Below, one piece after another: positions 40,965 through 50,113 of a stretch of DNA of 64,000 nucleotides (within the stretch, counting starts at the first letter, position 1; each line of letters begins with the position of its first letter). This DNA is from Fen-549 sp964636655. GTDB lineage: Bacteria > Actinomycetota > Thermoleophilia > Gaiellales > Gaiellaceae. The notes under the pieces were generated by a model. The model saw nothing but the letters and a program-made list of their open reading frames with translations. It searched no databases and was not told where the DNA came from. The stretch covers positions 13,919 to 77,918 of the forward strand of contig CAZWTK010000006.1 in NCBI GenBank assembly GCA_964636655.1, read 5' to 3'. The position numbers and the translations under genes were made by a program.

Positions 40965-42152
40965 CTACCTCAGCCTCCGGCGCACACCGTCGCCGCGCAT
41001 CTGAACTCCGATCAAAACCCCGAGCGCCGTCAGGTTTGCGATCAACGAGGAGCCGCCGACGCTCACGAGCGGTAGCGGGATACCTGTGATCGGCGCGATG
41101 CCCATCGTCATGCCAACGTTGACGAAAACCTGGAACACGAGTGTGGCGACTATGCCACCGATGACCACCGCTCCGTAGCCGTCGCCTGCGCCCGCGAGCG
41201 CGCGCAGGCCTCGCCAGACGACGAAGAGGTAGAGGCCGAGCAGAATCGAGGTACCGACAAAGCCGTGCTGCTCGCCGATCGCGGCGAAGATGAAGTCGGT
41301 GTGATTCTCGGGCAAGAAGCCCAGGACGGTTTGGGTGGAGCCCACCGATCCGCGCCCGTGCAGGCCGCCCGCGCCCAGGGCGACCTTCGACTGCGCGACG
41401 TTGTAGGTCGCGTGGCTTGGATCGAAGCTGGGATGGATGAAGCCGGTGAGACGCTGGGTCTGATAGGGCCTTAGCACATGGACGCCGAGCGCAGGCAGGG
41501 CCCAGACCAGAAGCGCGGCGCCGACCAGCGTCGCCGCTATCAGCGTGCCCAGGTGCAGCCAGCGTGTGCCCGCAACGAGAAGTACGGCGGCGGTGACGGC
41601 CGCATAGACGAGCGCGGTGCCGAAGTCCGGTTGCATGAATACGAGCGCCGTGGGAATCGCAACCAGAATCAGCACGCCGAACACCGTGCTTCGATCGCGT
41701 AGCGCGCGACCTCGCTCGGCCAGGAACCCGGCCAGCGCCAGCACGACCAGGACCTTGGCGAACTCGGAGGGCTGGAATTGGAAGGAACCGATCTGCAGCC
41801 AGCGCCGCGAGCCACGCTTGGCGACGCCGAGCAGCGGCACGAGGAGCAGGGTGAGAATGGCGAGCACGTAGAGCGCTCGCCAGTAGCGCCGGTAGAGATC
41901 GGGATGAAGCGCGGCCGCGACGAGAAACATGACCGCGCCCACGGCGGTGTAGAGCTCCTGCTTGGCGAGGTAGTAGTGGGGCTGTCCGGGAACCTCGTGG
42001 CCGGTGACCCCGGAAATGGCCCAGAGGCCGTAGCCGGCGAGGGCGGCGACTCCGATCACGAGTAGCCAGTCGAGCCGGCGCAGGATGATCGCGAGCGGAA
42101 GCTCGCGGGTCTTCGCCAGCGGTGTGCCCAGTGGTCTCGCGCTCTCGAGCAT
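40965..42152 (-). CDS. rodA: Rod-shape SEDS glycosyltransferase RodA
   Basis: 395 residues, about ten membrane segments. SEDS-family peptidoglycan polymerase with RGSRRWLQIGSFQFQPSEFAK (about 118-138), PDFGTALVY, the large extracytoplasmic loop ending FLPENHTDFIFAAIGEQHGF, and GIPLPLVSVGGSSLIANL. ATG at 42152 overlaps the mrdA stop (TGATG). It works with PBP2 and MreBCD in lateral wall growth. Confidence 0.96.
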   Translation of the reverse strand: MLESARPLGTPLAKTRELPLAIILRRLDWLLVIGVAALAGYGLWAISGVTGHEVPGQPHYYLAKQELYTAVGAVMFLVAAALHPDLYRRYWRALYVLAILTLLLVPLLGVAKRGSRRWLQIGSFQFQPSEFAKVLVVLALAGFLAERGRALRDRSTVFGVLILVAIPTALVFMQPDFGTALVYAAVTAAVLLVAGTRWLHLGTLIAATLVGAALLVWALPALGVHVLRPYQTQRLTGFIHPSFDPSHATYNVAQSKVALGAGGLHGRGSVGSTQTVLGFLPENHTDFIFAAIGEQHGFVGTSILLGLYLFVVWRGLRALAGAGDGYGAVVIGGIVATLVFQVFVNVGMTMGIAPITGIPLPLVSVGGSSLIANLTALGVLIGVQMRGDGVRRRLR

Positions 42153-44164
42153 CAGTCCGTATGCGTCGCCGACGTGTAGGTGCTGCTCTTGACGTGGAAG
42201 AACCGCCGGAAGACCTCGAGCGCCGCCGGCGCCGCCGCGGTGCCGCCATGACCGCCGTTCTCGATCACGGCGCAGACTGCGAGCGTGGGTTTGTCGGTCG
42301 GCCCGTAGCCGCACCACCACGACTGATCGAACCACGCTCCGTAGCGTTCCGACCACTTCTCAGCCGTTCCGGTCTTTCCGGCGATCGGAATCGGGAAGCT
42401 GCCGAAGATGGGCTCCGAGGTGCCGATGCCGGGTTCGTGGGTCGCCATGTAGAGCCCGCTTCGAATGATGTCCAGCTTCTGGCTGAAGTCGGAGCCGGGG
42501 GCGATCGTCTGGGGCGCTTTCGAGATACCCAGCTTGATCACTCTCTTGTCGCGCTCGACCGAGGTGAGCAGGTGCGGAGTGACGAGCTTGCCGGTGGCGA
42601 TGCCCGCGTAGAGACGCGCCATCTGCAGCGGGGTGACCTGCAGGTCTTTCTGNNNNNNNNNNNNNNNNNNNNNNNNNNNNNNNNNNNNNNNNNNNNNNNN
42701 NNNNNNNNNNNNNNNNNNNNNNNNNNNNNNNNNNNNNNNNNNNNNNNNNNNNTGCCACTTCTTCGTCGGCACGACGCCGGCGTAGTCGCCGATCTCGATG
42801 CCGGTGTGCTGGCCGAGGCCGAGTTTATCGGCCCAGTCCTGGATCGGCTCGCCGTAGCTGGGAGGCAGGCCGTAGATCCGTTGCGCGAGCTGGTAGAAGT
42901 AGGTGTCGCAGGAAAGCGCGAGCGCCGTCGGCAGGTTGATCCAGCTGTTCGCGTTCGGGTCCCAATTGTTGAAGGGGCGGCCCTTGACCGTCACCTTCCC
43001 CGTGCAGTGCAGGTTCTCGCTCGGGTCGAGCACCCCGGACTGGATGGCGGCGATCGCCGTCACCGGCTTGAAGGTCGAGCCGGGCGGATAGAGGCCCATC
43101 GTGGTTCGGTTGAGGCCTGGCCAGTTGTGAGCCTCGCCGGTCGAGGATGTCAGCCCCCAGCGCGCAAGCTTGCGATTCGTGACGTGCCCGGAGTAGGCAC
43201 CGGGTGGGTAGCTCGGATTGGAGGCGAGCGCGAGCACCGAGCCGTCGTTCGGATCAAGCGCAACGATCGCGCCGCCGTTGGCGTTCCAGCAACCGCTGCA
43301 GAGTGAGTTACGCCCCGCCTGGATGCCGTTCTTCAGCGCCTTCTGAGCCACCGACTGCAGCCTGGCATCGAGCGTCAGGCGCACCGTGTCGCCGGGCTGC
43401 GGCTCGGGCTTGACCACCAGTTCGCTGCGCGGACGGCCTTGCGAGTCGATGCGCTGCGAAGCCAAACCGGGGATCCCACGCAGGTATTCGTCGAAGGCCG
43501 CCTCGACGCCGGTCTGCCCGATCACGTCTCCCGACCTGATCGAGCCGCTGGAATCGCTCTCGATCTCCTTCTCCGTGGCCGAGCCGACGTAGCCGAGAGT
43601 CTGAGCCGCAAGCCAACCCTTTGGATAGTCGCGAACGTAGCGCGCCGCGACCTCGACGCCGGGGAACTGATCGGAGCGCTCGAGGATGTAGTTGCTCTGC
43701 CAGCGGTTGATGTCCCCTTTGGCGACGACCGGGTTGAGCGGATCGTTCTTCCTCTTGTCGATCTCGCGATAGAGCCGGCGCGGCCGGATGCTGAGAACGT
43801 GGGCCAGCTTCTTGAGCACCGCGTGGCGCGTCGGTCGGTCACCTTTCCCGGGCAGCTCCGCGTACCAAACACGCACCTCGTGGGTGAGCCGGTTCTTAAC
43901 CAGGACGTGGCCCTTGGCGTCGATGATCGAGCCGCGCGCAGCCTGAAGGCGAACCGTCCTGACCTGGTTGTTCTGGGCGATGCGCAGGTAGTCGTTGCCC
44001 GAGATGATCTGAAGCGCCCAGAGGCGGACGATCAGGGTCACGAACAGGGCGATCGCGATCGCGCCGAGGATTCCCGCGCGCAGAATCGTCTGCTGGTTGA
44101 CGTGCCAGGGCTCGCGCGTACGCGGATCGCCCGGTACGAAAGAGCCGAGAGGGTTCTCAGGCAA
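42152..44164 (-). CDS. mrdA: Penicillin-binding protein 2 (interrupted by gap)
   Basis: About 670 residues including 34 unknown. N-terminal membrane helix (about 28-50), dimerisation domain with RGSIIDAKG, then the transpeptidase domain with SxxK at 363-366 (PGSTFKP), SxD-type SCD at 418-420, and KTG in AGKTGTAEKW after the gap. The frame is the same on both sides of the 100 N, and the missing length agrees with relatives, so the gene is probably intact. Crosslinks wall peptides in the elongation complex. Confidence 0.94.
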   Translation of the reverse strand: MPENPLGSFVPGDPRTREPWHVNQQTILRAGILGAIAIALFVTLIVRLWALQIISGNDYLRIAQNNQVRTVRLQAARGSIIDAKGHVLVKNRLTHEVRVWYAELPGKGDRPTRHAVLKKLAHVLSIRPRRLYREIDKRKNDPLNPVVAKGDINRWQSNYILERSDQFPGVEVAARYVRDYPKGWLAAQTLGYVGSATEKEIESDSSGSIRSGDVIGQTGVEAAFDEYLRGIPGLASQRIDSQGRPRSELVVKPEPQPGDTVRLTLDARLQSVAQKALKNGIQAGRNSLCSGCWNANGGAIVALDPNDGSVLALASNPSYPPGAYSGHVTNRKLARWGLTSSTGEAHNWPGLNRTTMGLYPPGSTFKPVTAIAAIQSGVLDPSENLHCTGKVTVKGRPFNNWDPNANSWINLPTALALSCDTYFYQLAQRIYGLPPSYGEPIQDWADKLGLGQHTGIEIGDYAGVVPTKKWXXXXXXXXXXXXXXXXXXXXXXXXXXXXXXXXXXQKDLQVTPLQMARLYAGIATGKLVTPHLLTSVERDKRVIKLGISKAPQTIAPGSDFSQKLDIIRSGLYMATHEPGIGTSEPIFGSFPIPIAGKTGTAEKWSERYGAWFDQSWWCGYGPTDKPTLAVCAVIENGGHGGTAAAPAALEVFRRFFHVKSSTYTSATHTD
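42653..42752. other. Assembly gap (100 N) inside mrdA
   Basis: Undetermined bases between VVPTKKW and QKDLQVTPLQMAR of PBP2. The canonical family sequence here has about 33 residues, so the true gap is near 100. Confidence 0.95.
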
Positions 44165-44678
44165 GCACCCTCACCTCCGGGGCGCCCAGCTCGTCGCCGT
44201 GCTTGCCGACTGCCCGGCGGCAGAGGACGTAGACGGGTGCGGTCAGGATCAGGTTGAGTACGAGCTCTCCGGGGAGGGCTCCCAGCACGAGCTTCCCGAA
44301 GGGCGCCGGCTCACCGATCAGGAAGCGAACGACCAACCCTCCCAGCTCGTAGAGGACGGTGATGACGGCAACCGAGAGAAAGGGCGCGTGGGCTCGGTCA
44401 CGCCCGGTCGTCTCACCGTAGCGACCGGTCCAGAAGCCGGCGAGCGTGAGTAGTAGAGAGGTGAGCCCGAGCTGGCCGTAGGTCGAGATGTCGAACAGAA
44501 GTCCGGCCGCGAATCCCGCTCCGGCGCCGAACACCGAGCCGCGCAGAAGCGCGAGCGAGACGACGGTGACGAGCAGAAGGCCGGCACTGCCGTATCCGAG
44601 CGAGAGGGCGTTGAACCAGCTACCCTGCAGAATCGCCGCGGCAAAGACGATCGCAGCCGTCTTCAGCACGAGCCTCAC
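44157..44678 (-). CDS. mreD: Rod-shape-determining protein MreD
   Basis: 173 residues with five to six hydrophobic segments and the MreD pattern (GLLLVTVVSLALLRGSVFGAGAGFAAGLLFDIST). Overlaps mrdA by 8 bases and mreC by 4. Membrane partner of MreC in the elongasome. Confidence 0.93.
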   Translation of the reverse strand: MRLVLKTAAIVFAAAILQGSWFNALSLGYGSAGLLLVTVVSLALLRGSVFGAGAGFAAGLLFDISTYGQLGLTSLLLTLAGFWTGRYGETTGRDRAHAPFLSVAVITVLYELGGLVVRFLIGEPAPFGKLVLGALPGELVLNLILTAPVYVLCRRAVGKHGDELGAPEVRVLA

Positions 44679-45640
44679 GGGCCACCTGCCTGCCTGTTCT
44701 TCGCGATCAGCACGACGACGGCCTCGAGCGAGGACAGGTCGACGCTCGGCTCGACCTGAATCCGCTTGTTGGGGTCGACGTCGCTCTGGCTGAAGCTGCT
44801 GATCCGCCCGATCGAGATCCTGGCCGGGTACAAGGAGGAGAGATCCGGCCTGCGCCAGCCCGAGGTGATGATCGAGTCGCCCTCTCTCACCTGCTTTTCG
44901 ATCTTGACGTCGTCGAGTATCAGCGCGCTGCCGGTCGCCTGATGGCGGACGATTCCCTCGACGCCGGTGCGCAGGTCGCGCGCCGAGACGGCGAAGCCCG
45001 GATCGCTCAGCAGCGTCACCTTCGACGTCGTCGGGCCGACCTGGGATATCCGCCCGACCAGGCCGTCACCGACAACGACGGGGTCGTCAACCCTGATATC
45101 GCGATTCTGCCCGGCGGCGATCACGATCGTCTGCTCGAAGGCTCCGGTGGCCGGAGTCACCACTTCGGCGTTTACCTTCAGATAGTCCTCCGGAAAGCGG
45201 GAGGAGTGCTCGTAGTTGAGCAGCGCCTCCAGCCGCTTCACCTCGGCCTCGGCGTTCTTCTGCCTCGCGCGCTGCTGGCGCAGGTTCTCGAGCTCCTGGT
45301 GCATCTTCTTGTTCTCGTCCTTGGCCCGGAGCATGCCGTGGATCCAGCCGTAGGCGTCCTCGAAAGGCTGGGCGATACGATCGGCGACCACCTGGAAGGG
45401 CTTGGTGACCGCGCTTCCGTAGCCCTGGAAGCGATGCAACGGGCCGTTCGACGACTCGCGGAAGGAGACGGTGAGAAGAGCCAGCGAGAGCAGCACGAGC
45501 ACAACGACGATGATTCGACGCCGTATTGTCTTCCGATCCCGAGCCAAGGAAGAAGTGGCGGACGCTCGCCGCTCCGCCGAGCCCAGGACCCCGAACCGTG
45601 TGCGGTTGCGAGGCACGTGGCGACCCATTTTAGAGAGCAT
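44675..45640 (-). CDS. mreC: Rod-shape-determining protein MreC
   Basis: 321 residues. One membrane helix (about 40-58), a coiled coil (about 95-130, KKMHQELENLRQQRARQKNAEAEVKRLEALL), then two beta domains with VVVGDGLVGRISQVGPTTSKVTLLSDP and DSIITSGWRR. Scaffold that activates PBP2. Starts 53 bases after mreB. Confidence 0.95.
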   Translation of the reverse strand: MLSKMGRHVPRNRTRFGVLGSAERRASATSSLARDRKTIRRRIIVVVLVLLSLALLTVSFRESSNGPLHRFQGYGSAVTKPFQVVADRIAQPFEDAYGWIHGMLRAKDENKKMHQELENLRQQRARQKNAEAEVKRLEALLNYEHSSRFPEDYLKVNAEVVTPATGAFEQTIVIAAGQNRDIRVDDPVVVGDGLVGRISQVGPTTSKVTLLSDPGFAVSARDLRTGVEGIVRHQATGSALILDDVKIEKQVREGDSIITSGWRRPDLSSLYPARISIGRISSFSQSDVDPNKRIQVEPSVDLSSLEAVVVLIAKNRQAGGP

Positions 45641-45693
45641 CGCGAGCCTAGGCGCCGATCACGACGCCGGCGGCGCGGGAAGGGCAGGGCCGG

Positions 45694-46740
<1,047 letters not shown>

Positions 46741-46769
46741 GGCGGCGTCCGAGTCTAGCTGTTTTCCAT

Positions 46770-47503
46770 GTGCCTGGTACCGGGACGGGTCCGGACGGGC
46801 CGATGTGCCAAGACTGTGTAAAGCGCCGATCACGCCTACCGTTCGCCCGACCGAACGCGTAGAAATCGATTCGTGGCGCGCTCTCCTCGCCCTCAAATCA
46901 CTGCCGGTCTCTACCACGTCATGAGTCGTGGAAATCACCGCGAGCGTATCTTCACCGAGAGGCGAGACGGCTTGACGTTCCTCTCGATGCTCGCCGAGGT
47001 CGTGAAGAGACACAACTGGCGCTGTCATGCCTACTGCCTCATGCCGAACCACTATCACCTTCTCGTCGAAACTCCGAACGCGGACATCGCCGCCGGAATG
47101 CACCGCCTCAACAACCGCTTTGCGAAATGGATCAACGCCCGTCATGCGCAGACGGGCCACCTGTTCGAACGCAGATACCGCTCGATCGTGATCGAGAGCG
47201 ACGAGCAGCTGCTCGAACTGGTTCGCTATATCGCACTCAACCCGGTGCGCGCCATGCTCTGCGAACGGGCGGAGATGTGGGAATGGAGCAGCTACGGGGC
47301 GCAGGTCGGCGTTCGCGAGCGAAACCCGCTGCTCACGACGACACGTGTAGCAACGGCCTTCGCCGGTGGCGGTTTCGCGCCGACCGCGGAGCGAATCAGA
47401 GAGTTCGTCAACGAAGGACGTCCGAAATTCGACACATTTTCGGGCTAGTTCCGTCCAGTTTCGGAGACTAATCTATTCGCCGCGTTTACCCGGTGCCAGG
47501 CAC
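46770..47503. mobile_element. RAYT transposase element with short inverted repeats
   Basis: GTGCCTGGTACCGGG at 46770-46784 is matched by CCCGGTGCCAGGCAC at 47489-47503 (14 of 15 in inverted orientation). Both ends are themselves near-palindromic, as expected for hairpins recognised by HUH enzymes. The enclosed gene at 46873 encodes the matching class of transposase. Inserted between mreB and maf. Confidence 0.7.
46873..47448 (+). CDS. REP-associated tyrosine transposase (Y1/HUH family)
   Basis: 191 residues from GTG at 46873. Y1_Tnp fold with GLYHVMSRGNHRERIF at the start, the HUH metal site in MPNHYHLLVETP, and the downstream helix region with HLFERRYRSIVIESDEQLLELVRYIALNPVRA, including the candidate catalytic Tyr. 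These proteins (RAYTs) are domesticated or self-mobilising relatives of IS200/IS605 that process hairpin repeats. It appears full length. Palindromic repeats flank it. Confidence 0.93.
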   Translation: MARSPRPQITAGLYHVMSRGNHRERIFTERRDGLTFLSMLAEVVKRHNWRCHAYCLMPNHYHLLVETPNADIAAGMHRLNNRFAKWINARHAQTGHLFERRYRSIVIESDEQLLELVRYIALNPVRAMLCERAEMWEWSSYGAQVGVRERNPLLTTTRVATAFAGGGFAPTAERIREFVNEGRPKFDTFSG

Positions 47504-47538
47504 GCGGGCGTGACCTCGCGGGACGACTTGACTATTCC

Positions 47539-47573
47539 CCGGCGAGCTGCATGCCGGCGAGCTGCATGCCGGC
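47539..47573. repeat. Short tandem repeat, 15-bp unit
   Basis: CCGGCGAGCTGCATG is repeated a little over twice between the RAYT end and the maf stop. Each unit contains a GCATGC-type palindrome. Too short for a functional call. Confidence 0.6.
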
Positions 47574-47591
47574 GACGAGCCGGGTGCGCCG

Positions 47592-48185
47592 CTAGCCGAG
47601 CCCGTATACGCCTGGGAATCGCCGCGCGAGGATGCTCACGAGGAGCGCCGCCGGAAGGCCGACCACATTCAGGTAGTCGCCCTCGATGCGCGCCACCAGG
47701 CGCGCGCCGAGTCCCTGGATGGCGTAGGCGCCGGCCCGCTCGCGCCATTCGTCACCGCTGAGATAGGCGTCGATCTCGCCCGCACCAAGCTCACGAAATG
47801 TTACGCGTGTGATCTCGTGCCCGAGCTCCTCCCAGCCCGAGCCGATCAAACAGAGGCCCGAGATCACCTCATGGGCTCGTCCCGCCAGGCGAGCCAGCAT
47901 GGCCCGAGCCTCGCTCTCGTCAGCCGGTTTGCCGAAGACCTGCCCGTCGAGCAGAACCGCAGTGTCAACGCCCAGGACGGGACGGCTCGCCACTTCGCCG
48001 ACCAGCGAGCGCGCCTTACCGCGAGCGTGTGCACGCACCAGCTCGATCGGGTCGGCCTCGGGAGCATCATTCTCGTGGTAGCGGGGACGGGCGACGTCGA
48101 ACGGAATACCCAGCTGACTGAGAATCGCGCGCCGCTGCGGCGAGGTCGAGGCGAGCAGAAGCGGAGTGGGCGCGCCGCCGTTCAC
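47592..48185 (-). CDS. maf: Maf-family nucleotide pyrophosphatase
   Basis: 197 residues with LLLASTSPQRRAILSQLG at the N-terminus, GVDTAVLLDGQVFGKP near 92-107 and the acidic ISGLCLIG stretch, ending EGDYLNVVGLP, all standard in Maf/YhdE proteins. These enzymes hydrolyse non-canonical or canonical NTPs and limit division in some species. Start overlaps the stop of the methyltransferase gene by four bases. Confidence 0.93.
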   Translation of the reverse strand: MNGGAPTPLLLASTSPQRRAILSQLGIPFDVARPRYHENDAPEADPIELVRAHARGKARSLVGEVASRPVLGVDTAVLLDGQVFGKPADESEARAMLARLAGRAHEVISGLCLIGSGWEELGHEITRVTFRELGAGEIDAYLSGDEWRERAGAYAIQGLGARLVARIEGDYLNVVGLPAALLVSILARRFPGVYGLG

Positions 48186-48955
48186 AGCTTCCGCGCGACC
48201 CAGATCTCCTCGGCCGGCCAGCTACGCGCCCATTCAGGACTGACGAAATCCCAGATGGGATTGAGAGTCGCTCCCTCCGGCGCATACAGCTCGACCAGGC
48301 GCTCGACCTCGAAGCTGTTCCCGCGAAGCAGGTCGATCCAGTCGCCGTGTGCGAGCTGGAACTCGCTCCCTTCGCCGTCGTCGTCCATCCAGTCGATGCG
48401 ATGCAAGCCGGACTGCGGGCGCTCGAGCTTCTCCTGAACGCGCCCCTTCTTGTCGCTGCAGAGCACGAGCAGGGTCGAGTTGCGCAGAAAGACGAGCCTG
48501 CCGCCGGGACGAAGCAGCCTTTTCGCCTCGGCCACCCACTTGTACGGATCGCACCAGACGCTGGCGCCGTACTCGGAAAGGGCCAGATCGAACGCGTCGC
48601 CCGGAAGCGGAACCTCCTCGGCGTTGGCCTCGATCAGCGGGAACTCGAGCTCGAACTCGCGTTGGAAGCCGCGCGCCCGCTCGAGTTGATCGGGGTTCAG
48701 GTCGACGCCGACGACGCGGGTGCCGCGCCTGGCTAGCCAGGCCGAGAAGTAGGCCGTTCCGCAGCCGAGCTCGATCGCATCGGTCTCGTAGAGGCCGGGT
48801 AGCACCTGAATGTCATTCTCCGGCACGCGGAAAAGGCCCCAGCAGATGTCCTCCATGGCCCACTGTGCGCGGCCCCATTCCTCCTGATCGCGCCCGTAGC
48901 GCGACCAGAGAGCCAGGTTGCGCGCCGCGTAGTCGGGCAGGTCAGACGGTTTCAT
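48182..48955 (-). CDS. SAM-dependent methyltransferase
   Basis: 257 residues. Class I fold with motif I AIELGCGTAYFSAWLARRG (about 63-81), acidic end of strand 2 VVGVDLNPDQ, motif post I LIEANAEEVPLPGDAFDLALS and the motif III region RLLRPGGRLVFL. A long insertion after the core (about 180-250) with Trp-rich ends is particular to this group. Target unknown. Overlaps ndk by 14 bases, so it is transcribed with it. Confidence 0.88.
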   Translation of the reverse strand: MKPSDLPDYAARNLALWSRYGRDQEEWGRAQWAMEDICWGLFRVPENDIQVLPGLYETDAIELGCGTAYFSAWLARRGTRVVGVDLNPDQLERARGFQREFELEFPLIEANAEEVPLPGDAFDLALSEYGASVWCDPYKWVAEAKRLLRPGGRLVFLRNSTLLVLCSDKKGRVQEKLERPQSGLHRIDWMDDDGEGSEFQLAHGDWIDLLRGNSFEVERLVELYAPEGATLNPIWDFVSPEWARSWPAEEIWVARKL

Positions 48956-49355
48956 CGAACCAGAGCGCCAGTTCTCGCGCGGCCGATTCGGACGAGTCCG
49001 ATCCGTGCACCAGGTTGTCGGGCATCGAGAGCCCGAGGTCGCCGCGGATCGTTCCCGGCGCCGCCTTTGCCGGGTCGGTCGCGCCCATGGTCGCGCGTAC
49101 GACGCTCACCGCCGCCTCACCCTCCACGATCAGCGCGAGTGTCGGACCGGAGGTGATGAAGGAGACGAGCCTTGCGAAGAAGTCCTTCCCGCGATGCTCG
49201 GCGTAGTGCGCACCGGCCAGCTCCTCGTCGACCTGGGTAAGCTTGGCGGCGCGTAGCACCAGGCCTCTGTGCTCGAGGCGCGCGATGATCTCGCCGCAAA
49301 GGCCGCGCCTGACCGCGTCGGGCTTGACGAGCACGAGTGTGCGCTCAACAGCCAT
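48942..49355 (-). CDS. ndk: Nucleoside diphosphate kinase
   Basis: 137 residues from ATG at 49355. Complete NDK pattern: TLVLVKPDAVRRG (about 6-18), catalytic His117 in NLVHGSDSSESA and RATMGATDPAKAAPGTIRGD. Transfers the gamma phosphate among NTPs and dNTPs. The final strand/tail ELALWFDE is as usual. Overlaps the methyltransferase gene. Confidence 0.97.
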   Translation of the reverse strand: MAVERTLVLVKPDAVRRGLCGEIIARLEHRGLVLRAAKLTQVDEELAGAHYAEHRGKDFFARLVSFITSGPTLALIVEGEAAVSVVRATMGATDPAKAAPGTIRGDLGLSMPDNLVHGSDSSESAARELALWFDETV

Positions 49356-49469
49356 CAAGCCGCAAGTCTAGTTAAGCGACCTAAAGGGGAGCTTAGATTG
49401 CAGTAGTTTCACTCGACCGAGTGAGAGATCCGGCGCCCGAAAAGCTCGGGCGGGTCAGGTATCGACTGA

Positions 49470-50003
49470 TCAGCGTGACCGGCGCAGGTGTGGCGGCCGC
49501 TCCCATGTTTCCTCGGTGGCCGTTTCTTGGGGCGACACGGGAGCCTCGCAGTAGGGGCAGATCTGCCAGAGCGGCTCGAGCGGCGCCTTGCAACGTGCGC
49601 AGGGCTGCTTGAGACGAGTGGTGCAGACGGGGCAGACAAGGTAGTTGGAGTCGATGTCGACCTGGCAAACCGGGCAGCGAGTCACGCGCTTCCCGAGGCG
49701 TGCCTCCATCTCCTTTATCTCGAGCTCGCGCTCGTGCACCTCGTCCAGGTACTCGGGCGGCCTGAACAGCATGTAGATGACCGCGCCGAAGAACGGAAAG
49801 AGGAGCGCCAGCGCCGTCGAGGTACCGATCAGCCACGGATCTTCGATCCGCCGGCGAGCATCCTTGTTGACCCAGTACGCGACCGCCAGCCAGAAGACGG
49901 CGATGAAGAAGAAGGAAAGATTCCTGATCACGTCCCAGAGGTTGGAGTCGAAAAAGCTGCTCAGCGAGGCAACGGAGACTGGGGCAAGAAGTGAGTTCGT
50001 CAT
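49470..50003 (-). CDS. Membrane protein with double zinc ribbon
   Basis: 177 residues. Two membrane helices (about 29-45 and 60-82), a short acidic helix DEVHERELEIKEMEARLG, then two CxxC-pair zinc ribbons (CPVC..CPVC about 110-127, CARC..CPYC about 136-152). The tail has no domain. Zinc-ribbon DZR-like membrane proteins of this form are common in Actinobacteria and uncharacterised. Its ATG overlaps the stop of a 37-residue ORF (ATGA), tying it to folC. Confidence 0.8.
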   Translation of the reverse strand: MTNSLLAPVSVASLSSFFDSNLWDVIRNLSFFFIAVFWLAVAYWVNKDARRRIEDPWLIGTSTALALLFPFFGAVIYMLFRPPEYLDEVHERELEIKEMEARLGKRVTRCPVCQVDIDSNYLVCPVCTTRLKQPCARCKAPLEPLWQICPYCEAPVSPQETATEETWERPPHLRRSR

Positions 50004-50113
50004 ATGAGCAGTTTGCCTACGAAGTATCCGATTCCGAATGCAGTACCGAGAACGGCGACGACGACGACCAGCAATACGAAAAATGCGGTTAGACCATGGC
50101 TTGCGTTCTTCAT
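50000..50113 (-). CDS. 37-residue single-span membrane peptide
   Basis: ATG at 50113 overlaps the folC stop (ATGA), and its TGA overlaps the start of the zinc-ribbon gene, both by four bases. The peptide has a short N-terminus and one strong transmembrane segment (FFVLLVVVVAVLGTAFGIGYFVG), ending in KLLI. The double coupling and a full-length helix support a real gene. It may stabilise the neighbouring membrane protein. No homologue is known to me. Confidence 0.65.
   Translation of the reverse strand: MKNASHGLTAFFVLLVVVVAVLGTAFGIGYFVGKLLI

Noticed and set aside
46741..47160. N-terminal extension of MreB
   Set aside because: The frame runs antisense through the RAYT gene. Normal MreB begins with MGIFSSISGLGGRDMAVDLG at 46740.
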